NCBI GenBank assembly: GCA_032988165.1
Contig: JANTQF010000104.1
Coordinates: 1-64,000 of the forward strand
DNA from: Emmonsiellopsis sp. PD_33
Taxonomy: Eukaryota > Ascomycota > Eurotiomycetes > Onygenales > Ajellomycetaceae
Length of the DNA stretch: 64,000 bases
Direction of reading: 5' to 3'
Shown: positions 46,711 to 58,935 of the stretch, in pieces
How positions within the stretch are numbered: position 1 is the first letter of the stretch
Layout of the letters: every line of letters starts with the position of its first letter
The notes under the pieces: model-generated
What the model was told of the DNA's origin: nothing
Database searches by the model: none
The model's input: the letters and a program-made list of their open reading frames with translations, nothing else
Made by a program: the position numbers and the translations under genes

Positions 46711-47832
46711 GTTTCACTCAGATAACTAATTTGATCAGAGTCTAGTTAAATGATAACTGATTTTACTCTTTAGTTCAGCAACTAAACTAGATTTTTCAAG
46801 AGAATCTAGAAACTAAAAGTAGTTTTTAGAAATAAACCACTATAATCTTCACAAACCCTCCAAGTGCTACAAAAGGGGAAAAAAGGAGATTTTTGATTTC
46901 AAAGCTAAATAGCAAAGAAATGACAGTTTTTGGAAGAAAAGCTGCTAAAAAATACCCAGTTTTTTGAAGAGAAACTACTCAAAACTAGCCAGGCTTTATT
47001 TATCTCCAAGAAATCTTCCCCATATAATAGGTATATAGCTCAAAAATCTCAAAAACAGTCTAAAACCAGCAGATAAACACAAAAGGAATAATTATTTAAC
47101 AGTAGCTCTCTAGCATGTAGGAAATATGAATGGGAAAGAGCAGAACAGTTCTATTTTATTCACCTAAAAGTAAAACCTAGGAAAAAACCTCTATCTTTTG
47201 TAAAAAATAATATTTCTTAAGGAAACTATTAAGTTCTCCTACTTATTATAGACTCTACCTCACAATAAGATTATGTCCTGAAATATTTAATAGCTTCTAT
47301 AACTAACTGAGATCCTCCTCAGTCAAAATAGACCACTATATTCTAGTAAATAGCTGTGAGTTTGCAGTAGAGAATCAACCAGGCAAAACCCTAAATAAGT
47401 ATCACACTCTCTTTTATAAAAGATATATATATATTTTTTGCCTGCAGGGACCAAGTTACTCCTCAGAGAAAGAAATTCCTTCTCTAATATTAAGTATAGG
47501 GGAAGTGAGAGTATTTCAAAGGAGGGAGGAGGGCATTTTGAGGGGTAGGATGTTTTGATAAGGATTGATAGTAGTTTTCTTATTGGATAAGCTCTGTTTT
47601 GAAGGTGTACCAGCCAAATTGGCTGGGGAAGGTTGGGAGAGAGGCTTGGCATGGCAGGAGAGGGAAAATCAAAAAGATCAGAGTTTTCACAGGCAATTAA
47701 AACTGTAATAACTCAATCAATTTGACTTCGAAATGCTCAGTAGTTCTTTCAAAAGAAAGAATAGGCTTTGATCTACCTGTCACTCAATTTGTATGATGTT
47801 TGAACTGGTAGTTGTGGTGCTGTGATGAAAAG
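46711..47832 (-). other. LINE-M 5' untranslated region
   Basis: Matches LINE-L 2284-3418. A 109-codon open frame (47652-47323) here is not conserved in LINE-L and is taken as incidental. Ends in AAAAG (47828-47832), the target of GyA-4. One CG remains at 47729. Confidence 0.75.
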
Positions 47833-48149
47833 TGTAATGTCCAGTGTTGAATACAAGGCTTTTAATTTGAAAAAGTAGACTATGAGTCATTGAATAATGT
47901 GATGGGAATAGACAGGTAAAAATGTATATATATTTTAAATGTAGGGGTCATATAGTAATAGGACTGTTTGCTGATTCTTTTCATAAGAAACCTGCATAGT
48001 ATATATATTAATAGCTAGCTACTAAGTGCACATCACATGTATATTGCCAGGCACACTGCCAGGTGCACTGCTGAGCCTAAGATCTGAGATTCAAAATCTA
48101 AGGGCACAGTTGATCTATATGTAATATGTGATTTTCTTTATATATTATA
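47833..48149 (-). repeat. GyA-4 3' LTR
   Basis: 317 bp, TGTAATGTCCAGTG to TATATTATA, followed by the polypurine complement ACTACCTCTCTCTTTAG. The 5' LTR is not in the window. Confidence 0.92.
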
Positions 48150-48500
48150 ACTACCTCTCTCTTTAGAAGCTAGCCTTCAGCAGATTCATGGATTTTCTAT
48201 GTCCTAGCTAAAGAATTGGGCTGATATGCAATATATATTATAGAAGGTTTAAATTATTATACTTATAGAAGATTTAAGCTATTACACTTTATAGAAAATT
48301 TAAGTTATTATACTTAATAAAAGATTTAGATTATTATAGTTAGATAGTTTTATATTCTGCAGGCCAATCATTGTTGTAGGAATTAGCAATTTTATTGCCA
48401 GGTGATTTAGTATATAGTGTAGTTAATATTTGTTTTCTGTGATTAGGCACCTGAGTAATAATAGATAGGTAATTTAGTGTACAGTAATTTAGTATACTTA
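48150..48500 (-). other. GyA-4 3' untranslated segment before PB1
   Basis: Polypurine complement, ~25-bp direct repeats (about 48230-48330), ends AGTATACTTA where PB1 is inserted. Continues at 51023 (TAAATATATATACTCTC). Confidence 0.8.
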
Positions 48501-48531
48501 TCCCCTCATCCATTTTTTTTGGCCCAATTAG
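48501..48531 (+). repeat. PB1 left terminal inverted repeat
   Basis: Exact inverse of 50992-51022 over 31 bp. Confidence 0.97.
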
Positions 48532-48881
48532 CATGGTATGGTTAGTGGTATGGAAAAAAGCACTGGCATGCCATTTAAACCAATAGAATTACATATAAAA
48601 TTGTATGGCAGATTATTGGCCACTATGACTCACTGATTCACGTTCCTTGCTGAGTAACCATAGAATGCACTGCAGGACCACACCACTGGACTGTGCCAGA
48701 GGCCTTGCAAGAAATCTACCCTTGGTTCAAACATCCACCTTCAATGCAATGTACAAGGTTAATATATGGAGAAAACCATGGATTCCACCAGTATTTTCCC
48801 TGTCCCACCTAAAAGGAATGCATCTGCTAACCAATTACTTCTCTAGATAAGCAAAAAACAGGCACAAAATGAAAGTGAAGG

Positions 48882-50912
48882 GTGTCCCAGGTCATTCATG
48901 AGATTTCACTGCCAGAATCAGTGGATTTCACTCCTCTCCACCAAACTATGCGTGAGCCAGTGATTCATCTACCACCTGATATTGACCCCAAAGATCTGTA
49001 TGCTCTATTTACACTGTTTTTCCCTGAGGAATGCTTTAAAATCATCAGTGATTCCACAAATATCTATGCAAAACTGAAGAGAGATGATGGAGACACTGAT
49101 AATGAAGCTCTGGAGCTTTCAGGAGCAGATCCTGATGATGAAGAAACCCCAGAGTCAAATGATCATCAAACCACTGCATCTATGAGAGAAAATGAACATT
49201 CAAAGCTGTCTATCTGCCCCTGACAATGGAAGAAGACCTGCCCAGCTGAGATCAAGGTGTTTATTAGCATGCTTATCTATATGGGAACTCATAAAACCAG
49301 TCAGACTGATCTATACTGGTGGAATGACTTGAAGAAAGGCCCCATTCATTCTATATGATTCTATATGATATGTGCATGGTTTGAACAGCTTAAATGGTAC
49401 ATCCATATATTCAACCCCCATGAAGCTTAGCATCCCAATTCTTGTTGATGTGATGACTGGTGGTATAAAGTAAAGCTGCTTGCCACTAAATTCTCTATGG
49501 CATGCTGAAAATACTACACACTAGGTTCTCAGATGTCAATTGATGAGATAATGATTAAATGTTTTGGATGGAGTCAACATACATACAAGATGCCCAATAA
49601 ACTAATTCCCTAGGGATATAAGATATTTGCTCTAGCAGAACATGGCTATATCTATTCATTCTCCTGGTCTAGTTGTTGCCAGGGCATAATGCCTATGTTT
49701 TGATTCCCTTTGCTCACAAAAATGGCATCTATGGTACTACATCTAATTAACTCTCTTCCTTGATCAACTCTGCCTGATTGGGCTGAGCCTCAGCCAGAGC
49801 TGAAGAATGATTTATCCAGCACAGCTCAACCAATCAGTGATGAGATAGAGCTGGATCAACCTTTACCCATCACTAAAGCTCTAACTAATTTGATGCCAGT
49901 GCTTGCTATGGCTGCTGCTATAGCTGCTGCTACAGCTGCTGCTATGCCTGCTTCACCTGCTATACTTACTACTACATCTTCAACAATGTCTGATTCTACC
50001 ACAACAGAAACACCCACTGAGTTTTTAGTTGCTCTATATATAATTTATATGGACAACTACTTTACATCTGTTCCTCTCTTCTGAGAACTATGAAAAATGG
50101 GGTTTGGTGCCTATGGAACTACTTGCTTAGGGTAGGCTCCACCTATCCTTGTAGAACTCCATAACCACATCAGAGATATTAATTGAGGGGCCCTGTTTGC
50201 TCTGAGGTAAGAAGACATTCTCTATCTTACTTGGTAAGATAATAATATGGTTCTTGCATTATCTACAGTTCATCAATCAGACAGTTATGTCCTTTGAACT
50301 TGGAAATGCCCAGCAGAGACATCTACCAATGCAAGAGTAGTTAGGAGAGTGTTTGGTGAAGAACCACAGAGAGACCTGAAGATTCCAGTCTTTATAGATG
50401 ATTATAATCACTATATGAATGGGGTGGACCTAGCAAATCAGTACCAGGCAGTGTATACTATACATTGAATCACTTATTGGAACTGGCTTCCCATTTTCTA
50501 CTGGCTAATTGATGCTGTGATTGTCAATGCCTATTGAATCCACTACCTATATAGGAAGTAGAGAGGTGAACCACTCCCAAATCAACTAGCATTCTGTGAG
50601 AAGCTATATCAGTGGCTCTTTGAATTTGTACTAGAGATCCATGATGACCTCCCACCTCAGTGATCAAATCCAGACCTCAACCACCAATGGATTTCCCTAC
50701 CAAAGTGATCAAACTGTGCCTGGTATCAGTATAAAAAGAAGATAGGTCAGTAGAAACATCAATGTGCTGGCTGGACTTATTCTGGTTGTTCTACATGCAA
50801 AAACATCCCTCTATGTTTGAAAATGCAATGTTGGGATGAATTCCACCAGATCTGCTGTGCTGCAGGTGCTCAGAGCACTGAGGCACTAATTCTGAATCAG
50901 AGTTCTATATAA
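48882..50912 (+). pseudogene. PB1 transposase
   Basis: One frame of about 677 codons to the TAA at 50910-50912, with roughly ten point stops and no frameshift. The true start is unclear: a TGA precedes at 48870 and the first open codon is GTG. N-terminal part acidic. The catalytic Asp triad of the piggyBac fold is kept: SIDE at 49542, YMDNYFTS at 50052, NGVDLANQY at 50427. An Ala/Thr/Ser-rich insert (about 49905-50010) lies between the first and second. The C-terminus has a Cys/His cluster (CAGWTYSGCSTC, then C, C and H), a typical DNA-binding end. It would excise and reinsert the element. The first stop (49221, TGA) could come from CGA. Confidence 0.88.
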
Positions 50913-50991
50913 TATGCTAATACAAATTGATACTTAAAAATACATGATTAAACCAGTAGAGCTTTGTATAATATATGCTAATGAAACTGCA

Positions 50992-51022
50992 CTAATTGGG
51001 CCAAAAAAAATGGATGAGGGGA
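50992..51022 (-). repeat. PB1 right terminal inverted repeat
   Basis: CTAATTGGGCC...GAGGGGA, inverse of the left end. Confidence 0.97.
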
Positions 51023-51394
51023 TAAATATATATACTCTCTACTTCACCACATTCTTTTATTTTCTTTATTAAATATTAGCATTATAATTTAATCTACTAT
51101 CTTGCTTGTTATCTATTTTAGTATAGTATCTTTTTATCTGAGCATCTATGATGTCTTTTACTAGTTTATAAATGCTTTATACACTAATTATACTTTATTT
51201 TAGATTACTCAGTCTAAATGCACATTTACACAGTTAGATGATTATTTTACTTTTTACATATCATAATTATATAATATTACCTGAGTATAATATATTGCTT
51301 TTCTTTGCTTCTTCCATGTTGTTGAAGTACCATATCATAGAAATTACTAATAGATGTACTTTAGTAGTTTGAAATAAAAAATATCAATTCAAAA

Positions 51395-52410
51395 TGGTCC
51401 CTCAAACTCCTATATCATCCCATGTGTGTAGAGAGTGTATGCTGTTAGGCTCTTTCTTCTCTTCTAATCCTCTTACAGGGCTTACTACTCTTCTATATAA
51501 TACTTTCCTACTTTAAGATCCTCAAACTTCATTATACTCTTTTTTAGCTATATTCTCTTATTATGATAATTTCTTTTTTATCTTCTTCTACAGTCCTTTT
51601 TCTATACATATCTCTATACTGTCTTCTATTATTATTACTCCTCTCTGCATACTTAGCTATTTATCTATTTCTATACCTCTCATCACTCTGGTTTATTTTG
51701 CTTCCACCCTCATTGTCTTGATGCCTACTATCTAGTTGGCTAGAGATTTTATGCAGCTTGCCATGCAGGCTCTAGAGGATAATGATGATAATAAGAATAA
51801 GAATAAGAAAAATGAGAATGAGAATGATAATGATGAGGAAGCTGAGAAGAAAGAAGATAAATGCTAAGAAAGATCCACTAAGAGTTTATACTTACTAAAA
51901 TAATGTGAAGAGTATATTTACTATCTAATTACTAAGGCTAGTGTAGAGGCATTTTATTACCCTCTTAAGAGTTCACATGCAACCTGCTGTTCTTAGTGTG
52001 CACAGTATTATTATTACTGTAAGATAGTAAGTTTTCCTGTAGTTGATTTGAAATAGAAAATTAATTGCTAACTACACTGTAGGTTCTCATTAATGTATAT
52101 GCAGATGCTATGAAGTTAATTGATGCAGCTAAGTAATTAAATTACTTTAAGAATCTATTAGATAAGTTCAAGTATACTGATATAATGTAGTTACTCCTCA
52201 AGATTTAGTAGTAATAAGGCCAAGCAGTCATTTAATATAAGAAAGTGTTGGAGAAGGTAGAGAGGTTATTTGATGTCATTTCAGTTCTTTATATAAGTAA
52301 TGTAATTATTCTGTTTTAATGTGTTTGATTGATTCTGATTTTAGTGGAAATAGCCTGCCCTTCTGGGCTAAATATAATATGTACTCCAGTTTTTTCTTTG
52401 GTATTTTTAG
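51395..52410 (+). pseudogene. GyA-4 antisense ORF
   Basis: Same order as in the other GyA copies: a first part after TCAAACTCCTATATC, then LARDFMQLAMQALE near 51738, a 29-residue Asn/Asp/Lys/Glu tract, SLYLLK, EAFYYPLK and VSFPVVDLK. Frame kept across the tract, stops throughout. 51023-51394 ahead of it is 3' untranslated GyA sequence with nothing else seen. Confidence 0.58.
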
Positions 52411-52419
52411 TTTGTTTTG

Positions 52420-54204
52420 GCCTACTGCACCCTTCAGAGCTTTTAATATTAGTATGAAATAATGAGATTTAAAGTATTTTTTAGAAATTTATTCTTCCTC
52501 TTCTTTCTATTCTATATGCAGATTAATTATCACTTGAGTTAATAGTACTTCAACTTTATCACTTTATAACTAAATTGCACATTAAACTCATTAATTAGAT
52601 CCTATACATTTTCAAGGTTTTCTACATTCTCCCAGGAATTCTCTGCCTCTATTGTATTTTTCCAGCACACAAGATACTACTAGCTATTGAAATAGTTGTA
52701 CTTCCTTAGAATCTCTTCAATTTTAAACTTTTCAACTCCATCTATCATCATTGATTTAGCCTTTAGGATTTTGCTGTGCCACATGTGGTACAGTTCAAGT
52801 AATAAGATATGAAAAATGGGGTATATATCTTTATATTATAATGTAAATTTCAGTTTATATACTTATTTCTCCTACTTATTAATGATTTTGAAAGGGTCAA
52901 GTTGATAACAATTGAGCTTCAGACTTGAATATAATATGCTGATGTTTTTTGAGTATAGTATTACTTAGTCTCTAACTATGAAATACTTCTTCTTATAGCA
53001 CTAGTCATAGTATTTCTTCTATATTTTCTGAGCCTTTAGAAGAGATTCTTATAAATTATTTCATACTTCTCCTATATAATATATATATTTTATTGCCTTC
53101 TGCACTTCTCCCCTCTTCATATTAGTATCTAATTTAACATTAAAATATAGTTCAGGTTGAAAACCTATCAGCACTTCCACAGGAGACATTTTGAGGATAC
53201 TATGCATAGAGGTGTTGTAGGAGAATTATACTAGCAGTAATCATCTAGCCTAGTCATTCTAATAGAAGTTATAGTAAATATATAGGTAGTACTCAAGCAT
53301 CTGATTCTACCTCTCAGTTTAGTCATCTATTTGAGGGTGAAATGTAGTCATTAACCATTAGCATACTTTCAGGAAGTAGTAGAGTATTAATTAGTATTTA
53401 CTGGAGCTAAATATCCCAGTACAGTTCATTACTTAATAGTATAGATAACTAAAAAATCTGGTGAAGATGTCAAATATCAGGTTTGCAAGCTCTGATATAC
53501 TTATACCTTTATTAACTGGTTTATAAACTATATATTTAGTTAATTTATCTATAAATATTATGATTGAATTATAAACCTTATTATTCTACTTGAATGATAG
53601 GAGTTTGACAATGAAATCTATTATCATCATTTTAAATGAAAAGGTGAGAATAGAAAATAGTTCTAATTGACTATATTTCTTATGATAATACATCTTAACT
53701 CATTAGTAAATATTATAGATATACATATATTTCTAAATGTCCATTATTATATCATGCTAAAAGTATTTCCTCCAGACACACTTAAGAGTACACTTAACAC
53801 TAAAATGTCTCCCTTGAGGATCATTATAATTTAATTTTATAATCTCATTTCTTATCACTTAATCTGCAGGGATGAAAATATAATCCTTATAATAAAATAG
53901 ATCATCTCAGTTAGTTATTTAATTTAAATACTCAGTTTTATTTATTTCATTTACTTCTATTTTTCTACACACCTCAGTGTGCTTAGCATTCTAAGCTTGC
54001 ATGTAGCACAGAAATTCTATGATGGGTTTAGCAAGGAAGGATTTATAGGCTATATTAGATTTTATAATTATATTAATTAATATTTACAGCACTAGGTAAG
54101 CTAGCTTTTTTATATCACTAGCAATATATCTCTTATCTGCACATGCATTTTAATATATGTAGGAAGTAAGTACACCAATGCAAATTACATTTTCCTTATT
54201 ATTT
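52420..54204 (-). pseudogene. GyA-4 pol (chromodomain and integrase)
   Basis: Minus strand. pol end near 52540, chromodomain at about 52600-52760, integrase at about 52800-54200, matching GyA-3 36000-37615. It stops at CCTTATTATTT (54194-54204), where LINE-R is inserted. GyA-3 continues there as GATAGTTTTAAATGC, so RNase H, RT and gag of this copy should lie right of the window. Confidence 0.82.
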
Positions 54205-54625
54205 ATTATTATTATATTATTATTATTATTATTATTCTTCTTCATTTAAGGTGTATGGCAGTCAGTGACTATGACATCTACCTAAGTATAAACTTAGGAT
54301 TTTCTAGCTCAAACTATCTAGTATACAGGCCCAATTTATAACTTGCAATAACAGAATTTCAGCTCAGAATAAAGAAGCTATTAAAACTACATTTTTTATA
54401 AACAATAGTTCTCAAACCATTCATCTCAGATAGGTAATGTGTAAAGAAAAATAAGGAAAAAACTAAAGAATGTAAAAACAAATAAAAACAGACAAACTTT
54501 TTAAGGAAAATAGCTGTGATAGCTGTCAGAATGACTTCAAAAGAAAATATAAGAAAAGAAATAAAGAAATGAAGTTCAAAAATAAATCAGGACTCTCCCT
54601 ATAAATATAGAAGATAAGACATCCT
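54205..54625 (-). other. LINE-R 3' untranslated region and AAT tail
   Basis: About 420 bp after the ORF2 stop with no coding frame, ending in the ATT run at about 54205-54236. The tail joins GyA-4 at TTATTATTT, itself ATT-like, so the exact end and any target duplication cannot be fixed. Confidence 0.7.
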
Positions 54626-57600
54626 CTAAACATTCACTTCTAGCCTCCAATCTCTGATAGTAATCCCAGTTACCTGAAGAAACTCAATTAAATACTTTAT
54701 TCCTATCTCAGTTTGAAATAGAAACTCTATATTTACTTGATTAATTCCATGCTTTTTAAGAAGTTCAGCTTTTATATCACTATATAATGAACAAGCCATT
54801 AATAAATAATAAGGATTCTCAACCAATCCATATGAGTATAAATCATTTGAATTATCCCTAAACCTTTTAAGATATAACTTGAAATAGCCATGTCCAAGCT
54901 TTAACTAAATAATAGAAGAGAAGATTTTCTTCTTACAATTAATCAATTTAGCTTTTCATCTTGATTTTGAACTTAAATCAGCATAACTCTGACTTTTCCT
55001 CTGAGAATCTCATATCTCAGTCCATTTATCAAGACAAATCTCTCTTATTCTTCTCTTAATAAATGATTAGGACATAGTTTTCACTAAAGAAAAAGGTTTT
55101 TCAGCTTCATTCTTAGCTGCTAAATCTGTCTTTTCATTACCCTGTATCCTCATATGAGCTGAGACCCAGTGTAAATGAAATTGAACATCAGATTTTAACC
55201 TTAAAGTCTGATTTAAAGCTCTTTGAATAGTATCCAGATTCACTTGACCATTATAAATCTCATTTCTTTAGAGTCTTTTTAAGGCTGCTTGACTATCAGA
55301 GAAGATCAATACATTCTGAATAGTAGTATCTTCTCTAACCATCTTTCCTGCCAGAAGAAAGGCTTTTTGAATTGCAAAAAGCTCTGCATTAAAGACTTCA
55401 CACTCCCTTCCTAGATTTCAGAAGTCTAAAGTATACTCAGAGTTTATTTTAGAATATTTGAAAGCTAAATCAGCTCCTATATCACCCTGTTCACTTTTTG
55501 AACCATCTGAATATATTAATAAAGCTCTATCTTTATTAATCCTCTCTAGTTTTTAAAGATGGATTTTCTTTTCTTCCTCTTTTAATAAAATATTAATATC
55601 AATATCAATCAGATTCTGCAAAGTTTTTCTTCAAGGATATAACCTCTCATGTTGAATACCTTCTATATTAAGGCTTCTAAAGTATCCTTTAACCATAGAA
55701 CATATTCTATAAAGCTGGGAAGACACTAACTTCAATGAATTCTCTGAGTTTTCATTCCAATCTTCATACTTATCCCAATCTAACTCATTCTCTGAGTTAT
55801 ATAGTAGATAAGATGAGGAAACTCTCTATCTGATTGGATGTTTCAAGCTTATTTTCATTATTCTTAAAGTATAATTCATGCATGCCTTCTCCAGCCTTAT
55901 CTTAGGAGGTGGAATAGAAGCTTCAATCTCCATAGCTCTATATGAAGAAGTCTTAAAAGCTCCTAGAATCCTTCTTAAAGTCTGGTTCTGAAGTTTTTGA
56001 AACTAACTAAGATAATTCTTTTGATTCTTCCACTAAATCTAGACTACAAAATCAGACACTGAGGCTGTGCAGGCTATATAAAGTTGTCTCATAGCCTGAA
56101 AAGATAAGCCTCTCTCAGTATTAGAAAGTCTAAGTATATTACTCAGTGTCTTCTCTGCCTGTGCAAGTCTGATCTTAACATGAGATTTAAAAGTTAACTT
56201 TGAATCCAACCAGACCTCTAGCCATCTAACTGACTCTTTAGGCTTGATTTCTCTTCCTAACAGTGTAATAAAGTAGTTCTTTTCTTTAGGTTTAGAATAG
56301 AAATGAATCAATTCAGTCTTATCCATATCAAACTGAATTAAATTTTTATCTCCTCTTTGAAAAACCTTCTGAGCAGCTTCCTCTATAACTCTGCAGTTAT
56401 TTTCTATAGAATGAGAACTTATAATTAAGTCTAAGTCATCAATATAACTAGGTATACTTACTATAACTATTCTCCTATTCTTAAATAGAACAGTAGTATA
56501 TATAGCAAATAGAATAGGGGAGACTGGGGATCCCTGAGGAACTCCTATCTTAAAGGCTGTCTTATCTTATTTTTGACTATCAAAGAGAAGTTGAATAGCC
56601 CTTTCAGACATGAAACAGATAATCCAATATATTAAAGCCTTTGATAACCCTAAGTCTTGAAGGATTCTCATAAGTTTATTCAATGAAACATGATCAAAAG
56701 CACCTTTTATATCTATAAAAGCAGCTGAGGAAACCAGCCCTTCATACTTTGCAAGTTGAATATCATGTATAACTAATAGAGCTGCATCTATAGCTGAATT
56801 CTGCCTTCTACTACCCATCTGATCCTCATATAAAAGATCAGTAGTAGTAGCCAGATAAGATAGTCTAGTTGCTACTATCTTTTCCAGTATCTTTCCTAGG
56901 CAATTCAGTAGAGATATAACTCTATAAGACTTGAGAATTGAAGCTTTTCTGTTTGATTTTACCAGTATAATTCCAGTAGCTTCTCTCCAGCAAAGTGAGT
57001 AATATCCAGACTCTAATAATCTCTTAAATAATTCAAATAGTTCATCTTTTAACTCTGAATAAACCTTTTGAATAATCAAATGATTAATAGTATCAGGATC
57101 AGCAGCAATTTTAGTAGAACTAGAATATACAGCTGTTTTTAATTCATCTTGAGATAAAACTAGCCACTCCCACTTCTCCAAGTCCTCTTAATATTCATCT
57201 AAGGGGGTATAACTCTCTGATTCAGGAGGCTTCTGAAATAAAACCCTCATAAATGCCTGACATTTATCTTTAAATGTAACAGCCTTAATATCCTTTTCCT
57301 CATAATTATAATTAAGAGTTGGAATCTTAGCTACACCTTTATTTTTAATATAACTAAAGGCCTTAAAGACATCTTTTTCTTGGGCATTCTCTAAGAATTC
57401 ATTTCAGCAGCTTGTTTTTGCCTTTTTAATTATAGAAAAATAGTCTGACTTAGTCCTATTATATTCTTCAACAGATACTAAGTCATTTTTCTAGTTTTTT
57501 CTAGATCTAGCAAGCTCCTTTCTCTTCTGAGTTATCTCCTCAGTCTACCAGGTCTTGGAATGCTTAGAAAGATTCTTCTTTAGAATATTATCTTTAATAC

Positions 57601-58083
57601 TTTCTAGGATAAGCCCTGTAATTAAGGAAGCTTTTCCCTTCAGTATTTCCTCAGATATTTAATTTGAATTATCCCAGTTAAGTTCATCTTTCCTCTTTTC
57701 CTTTAGTCCTTTTAAATGAGTAAAAACCTCAGGCCAGTCAGCCTTTTCAAAGTTATATTGATTAGAAAATAAAGGATTTCCAATTAAATCCTCTATTTCT
57801 AACTGAACATCAAAATATATAACTTCATGATCTGAACCTGAGGCTCTTTTATCTTCTATAAGCTACTGACATGATTTTTCATAAAGTTTCTTTAAGAAAA
57901 AGGTAAGATCAAGAACTGATTATCCTCTCTAACCATCTCTTTTAAATGTCATCTTATTTGACTCATTTAGTAGATCTAACTCATTAGATATAGCCCATTC
58001 AACTATATTTTCTGCTGCTTCTATAGGATGCACACATTTATCTTCCTACCAGAAGTGATGTGCATTAAAATCCCCACTAATAA
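54626..58083 (-). pseudogene. LINE-R ORF2 (endonuclease end, RT, RNase H)
   Basis: The open stretches (57181-56567, 56326-56039, 54826-54626) lie in one frame, with point stops between. Endonuclease end 58083-57780. RT: ADPDTINHLIIQKV, INTRO-type SRRQNSAIDAALLVIHDIQL, FIDIKGAFDHVSL (first catalytic Asp), GVPQGSPVSPILF near 56530, then YIDDLDL near 56440 (both Asp kept). The MDKTELIHFYSK text after it is typical of fungal Tad1-like RT. RNase H at about 55500-55130 (FNAELFAIQKA, IFSDSQAALK, WVSAHMRIQGNEKTD). The C-terminal end to 54626 has only part of the usual Cys/His motif (YYLLMACSLY). It makes DNA from LINE RNA at the nicked target. Confidence 0.9.
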
Positions 58084-58402
58084 TGTGGTGGGGATCCACT
58101 GTCAGGTTGGATCAATTTTTTGCTGAGGCTTTTTACCACCAAGCACAGCCATGAAGATAGATATTTTCCTTTTGTTGCAAGACTTCATCTGTTTGTTCAT
58201 GGATTTCTCATGTATGTGTATGCTTCTTTGAGATAGATTTTTTGTTTCTTTTGTGTGTTATCTTATCATTTCATTACTGTGTTGTTTTGTACTATAAATT
58301 GCCAATACATTCCTCTGCTTCAACATTGATATCAATTCTTTTCTTGTGTTTGCTACTGCCCTGTTCAGTGCTATCTAATATGCACACCCTGTTCCCACTT
58401 CA
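58084..58402 (+). repeat. GyD 5' LTR (right end tentative)
   Basis: Begins TGTGGTGGGGATCCACTG inside LINE-R endonuclease, flanked by AATAA (58079-58083). The end is placed before TTGGTGCACATGATTGG because a TGG-type primer site should follow; it cannot be confirmed without the 3' LTR. A TATAAATTG box is at about 58293. Confidence 0.6.
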
Positions 58403-58935
58403 TTGGTGCACATGATTGGAAATTATGAATGGATGAACAGATGGCAGTATTAATACAGATAACTATACTAAGTTCCTTTCCTCTTTTCTCTTTTCTTTTG
58501 TTGAGCATGCTACTCAATGCAATTCTCTTATTTCAATTTGTAATAGGCCTATTTGGTTGGAGCAGGCCTGCAGCCTTGTGGCTATACTAATAGCAATACT
58601 GTCAGAAGAAAACTTCAAAGAATGGACCCACTAAACTATTAAATCCATCAAGCTACTCCTCAACAAATGCAGACTCTAGTGAGAAGAAAAATCTGCAGCA
58701 GATCTTATAGTTCCTTCTCTTCCTTGAGTCTCTAAATCTCTACCTGCAAAAAGACACAAATATTACTACTATTATCAACCTGTTTCTCATTTACAAATGA
58801 GAGCTGCTTGTCTATTCATTTCTCCATCAATATATGTCTTCTAAGCACACTCAATTGGACTCCATCACACATCATTGAACTCAGTCAGAAAAAGTATCAG
58901 CTCTACCACCAAAAATCAAGATCAACAGTGAGAAG
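58403..58935 (+). other. GyD leader
   Basis: Between the LTR and gag. The likely primer site is TGGTGCACATGA at 58405. No conserved coding frame; an open frame at 58808-59038 is out of step with gag and is taken as a shadow. Confidence 0.5.

Larger units (their letters stand above)
48501..51022 (+). mobile_element. PB1, piggyBac-like DNA transposon
   Basis: 2,522 bp bounded by perfect 31-bp inverted repeats (48501-48531, 50992-51022; outer end TCCCCTCATCCATTTTTTTT). The inside encodes a DDE_Tnp_1_7-type transposase. The flanks are ACTTA on the left and TAAATATA on the right. The empty site in another GyA copy (6240-6256, ATACTTATAAATATA) equals the two flanks joined, so no TTAA duplication is visible. 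It keeps two of the few CG dinucleotides (48641, 48951). Confidence 0.9.
54205..58083 (-). mobile_element. LINE-R, Tad1-like non-LTR retrotransposon (3' part)
   Basis: Minus-strand LINE with its 3' end at 54205, where a run of ATT units (AAT on the element strand) forms the tail, and its visible 5' limit at 58083, where GyD interrupts the endonuclease. 57780-58083 repeats window positions 1-311 (LINE-L), so the two are copies of one family. The interruption at 58083 is an insertion, not a 5' truncation, because an LTR begins there. Confidence 0.88.

Noticed and set aside
47323..47652. 109-codon frame in the LINE-M 5' region
   Set aside because: The matching LINE-L sequence does not keep the frame; Pro/Leu-rich from C-runs.
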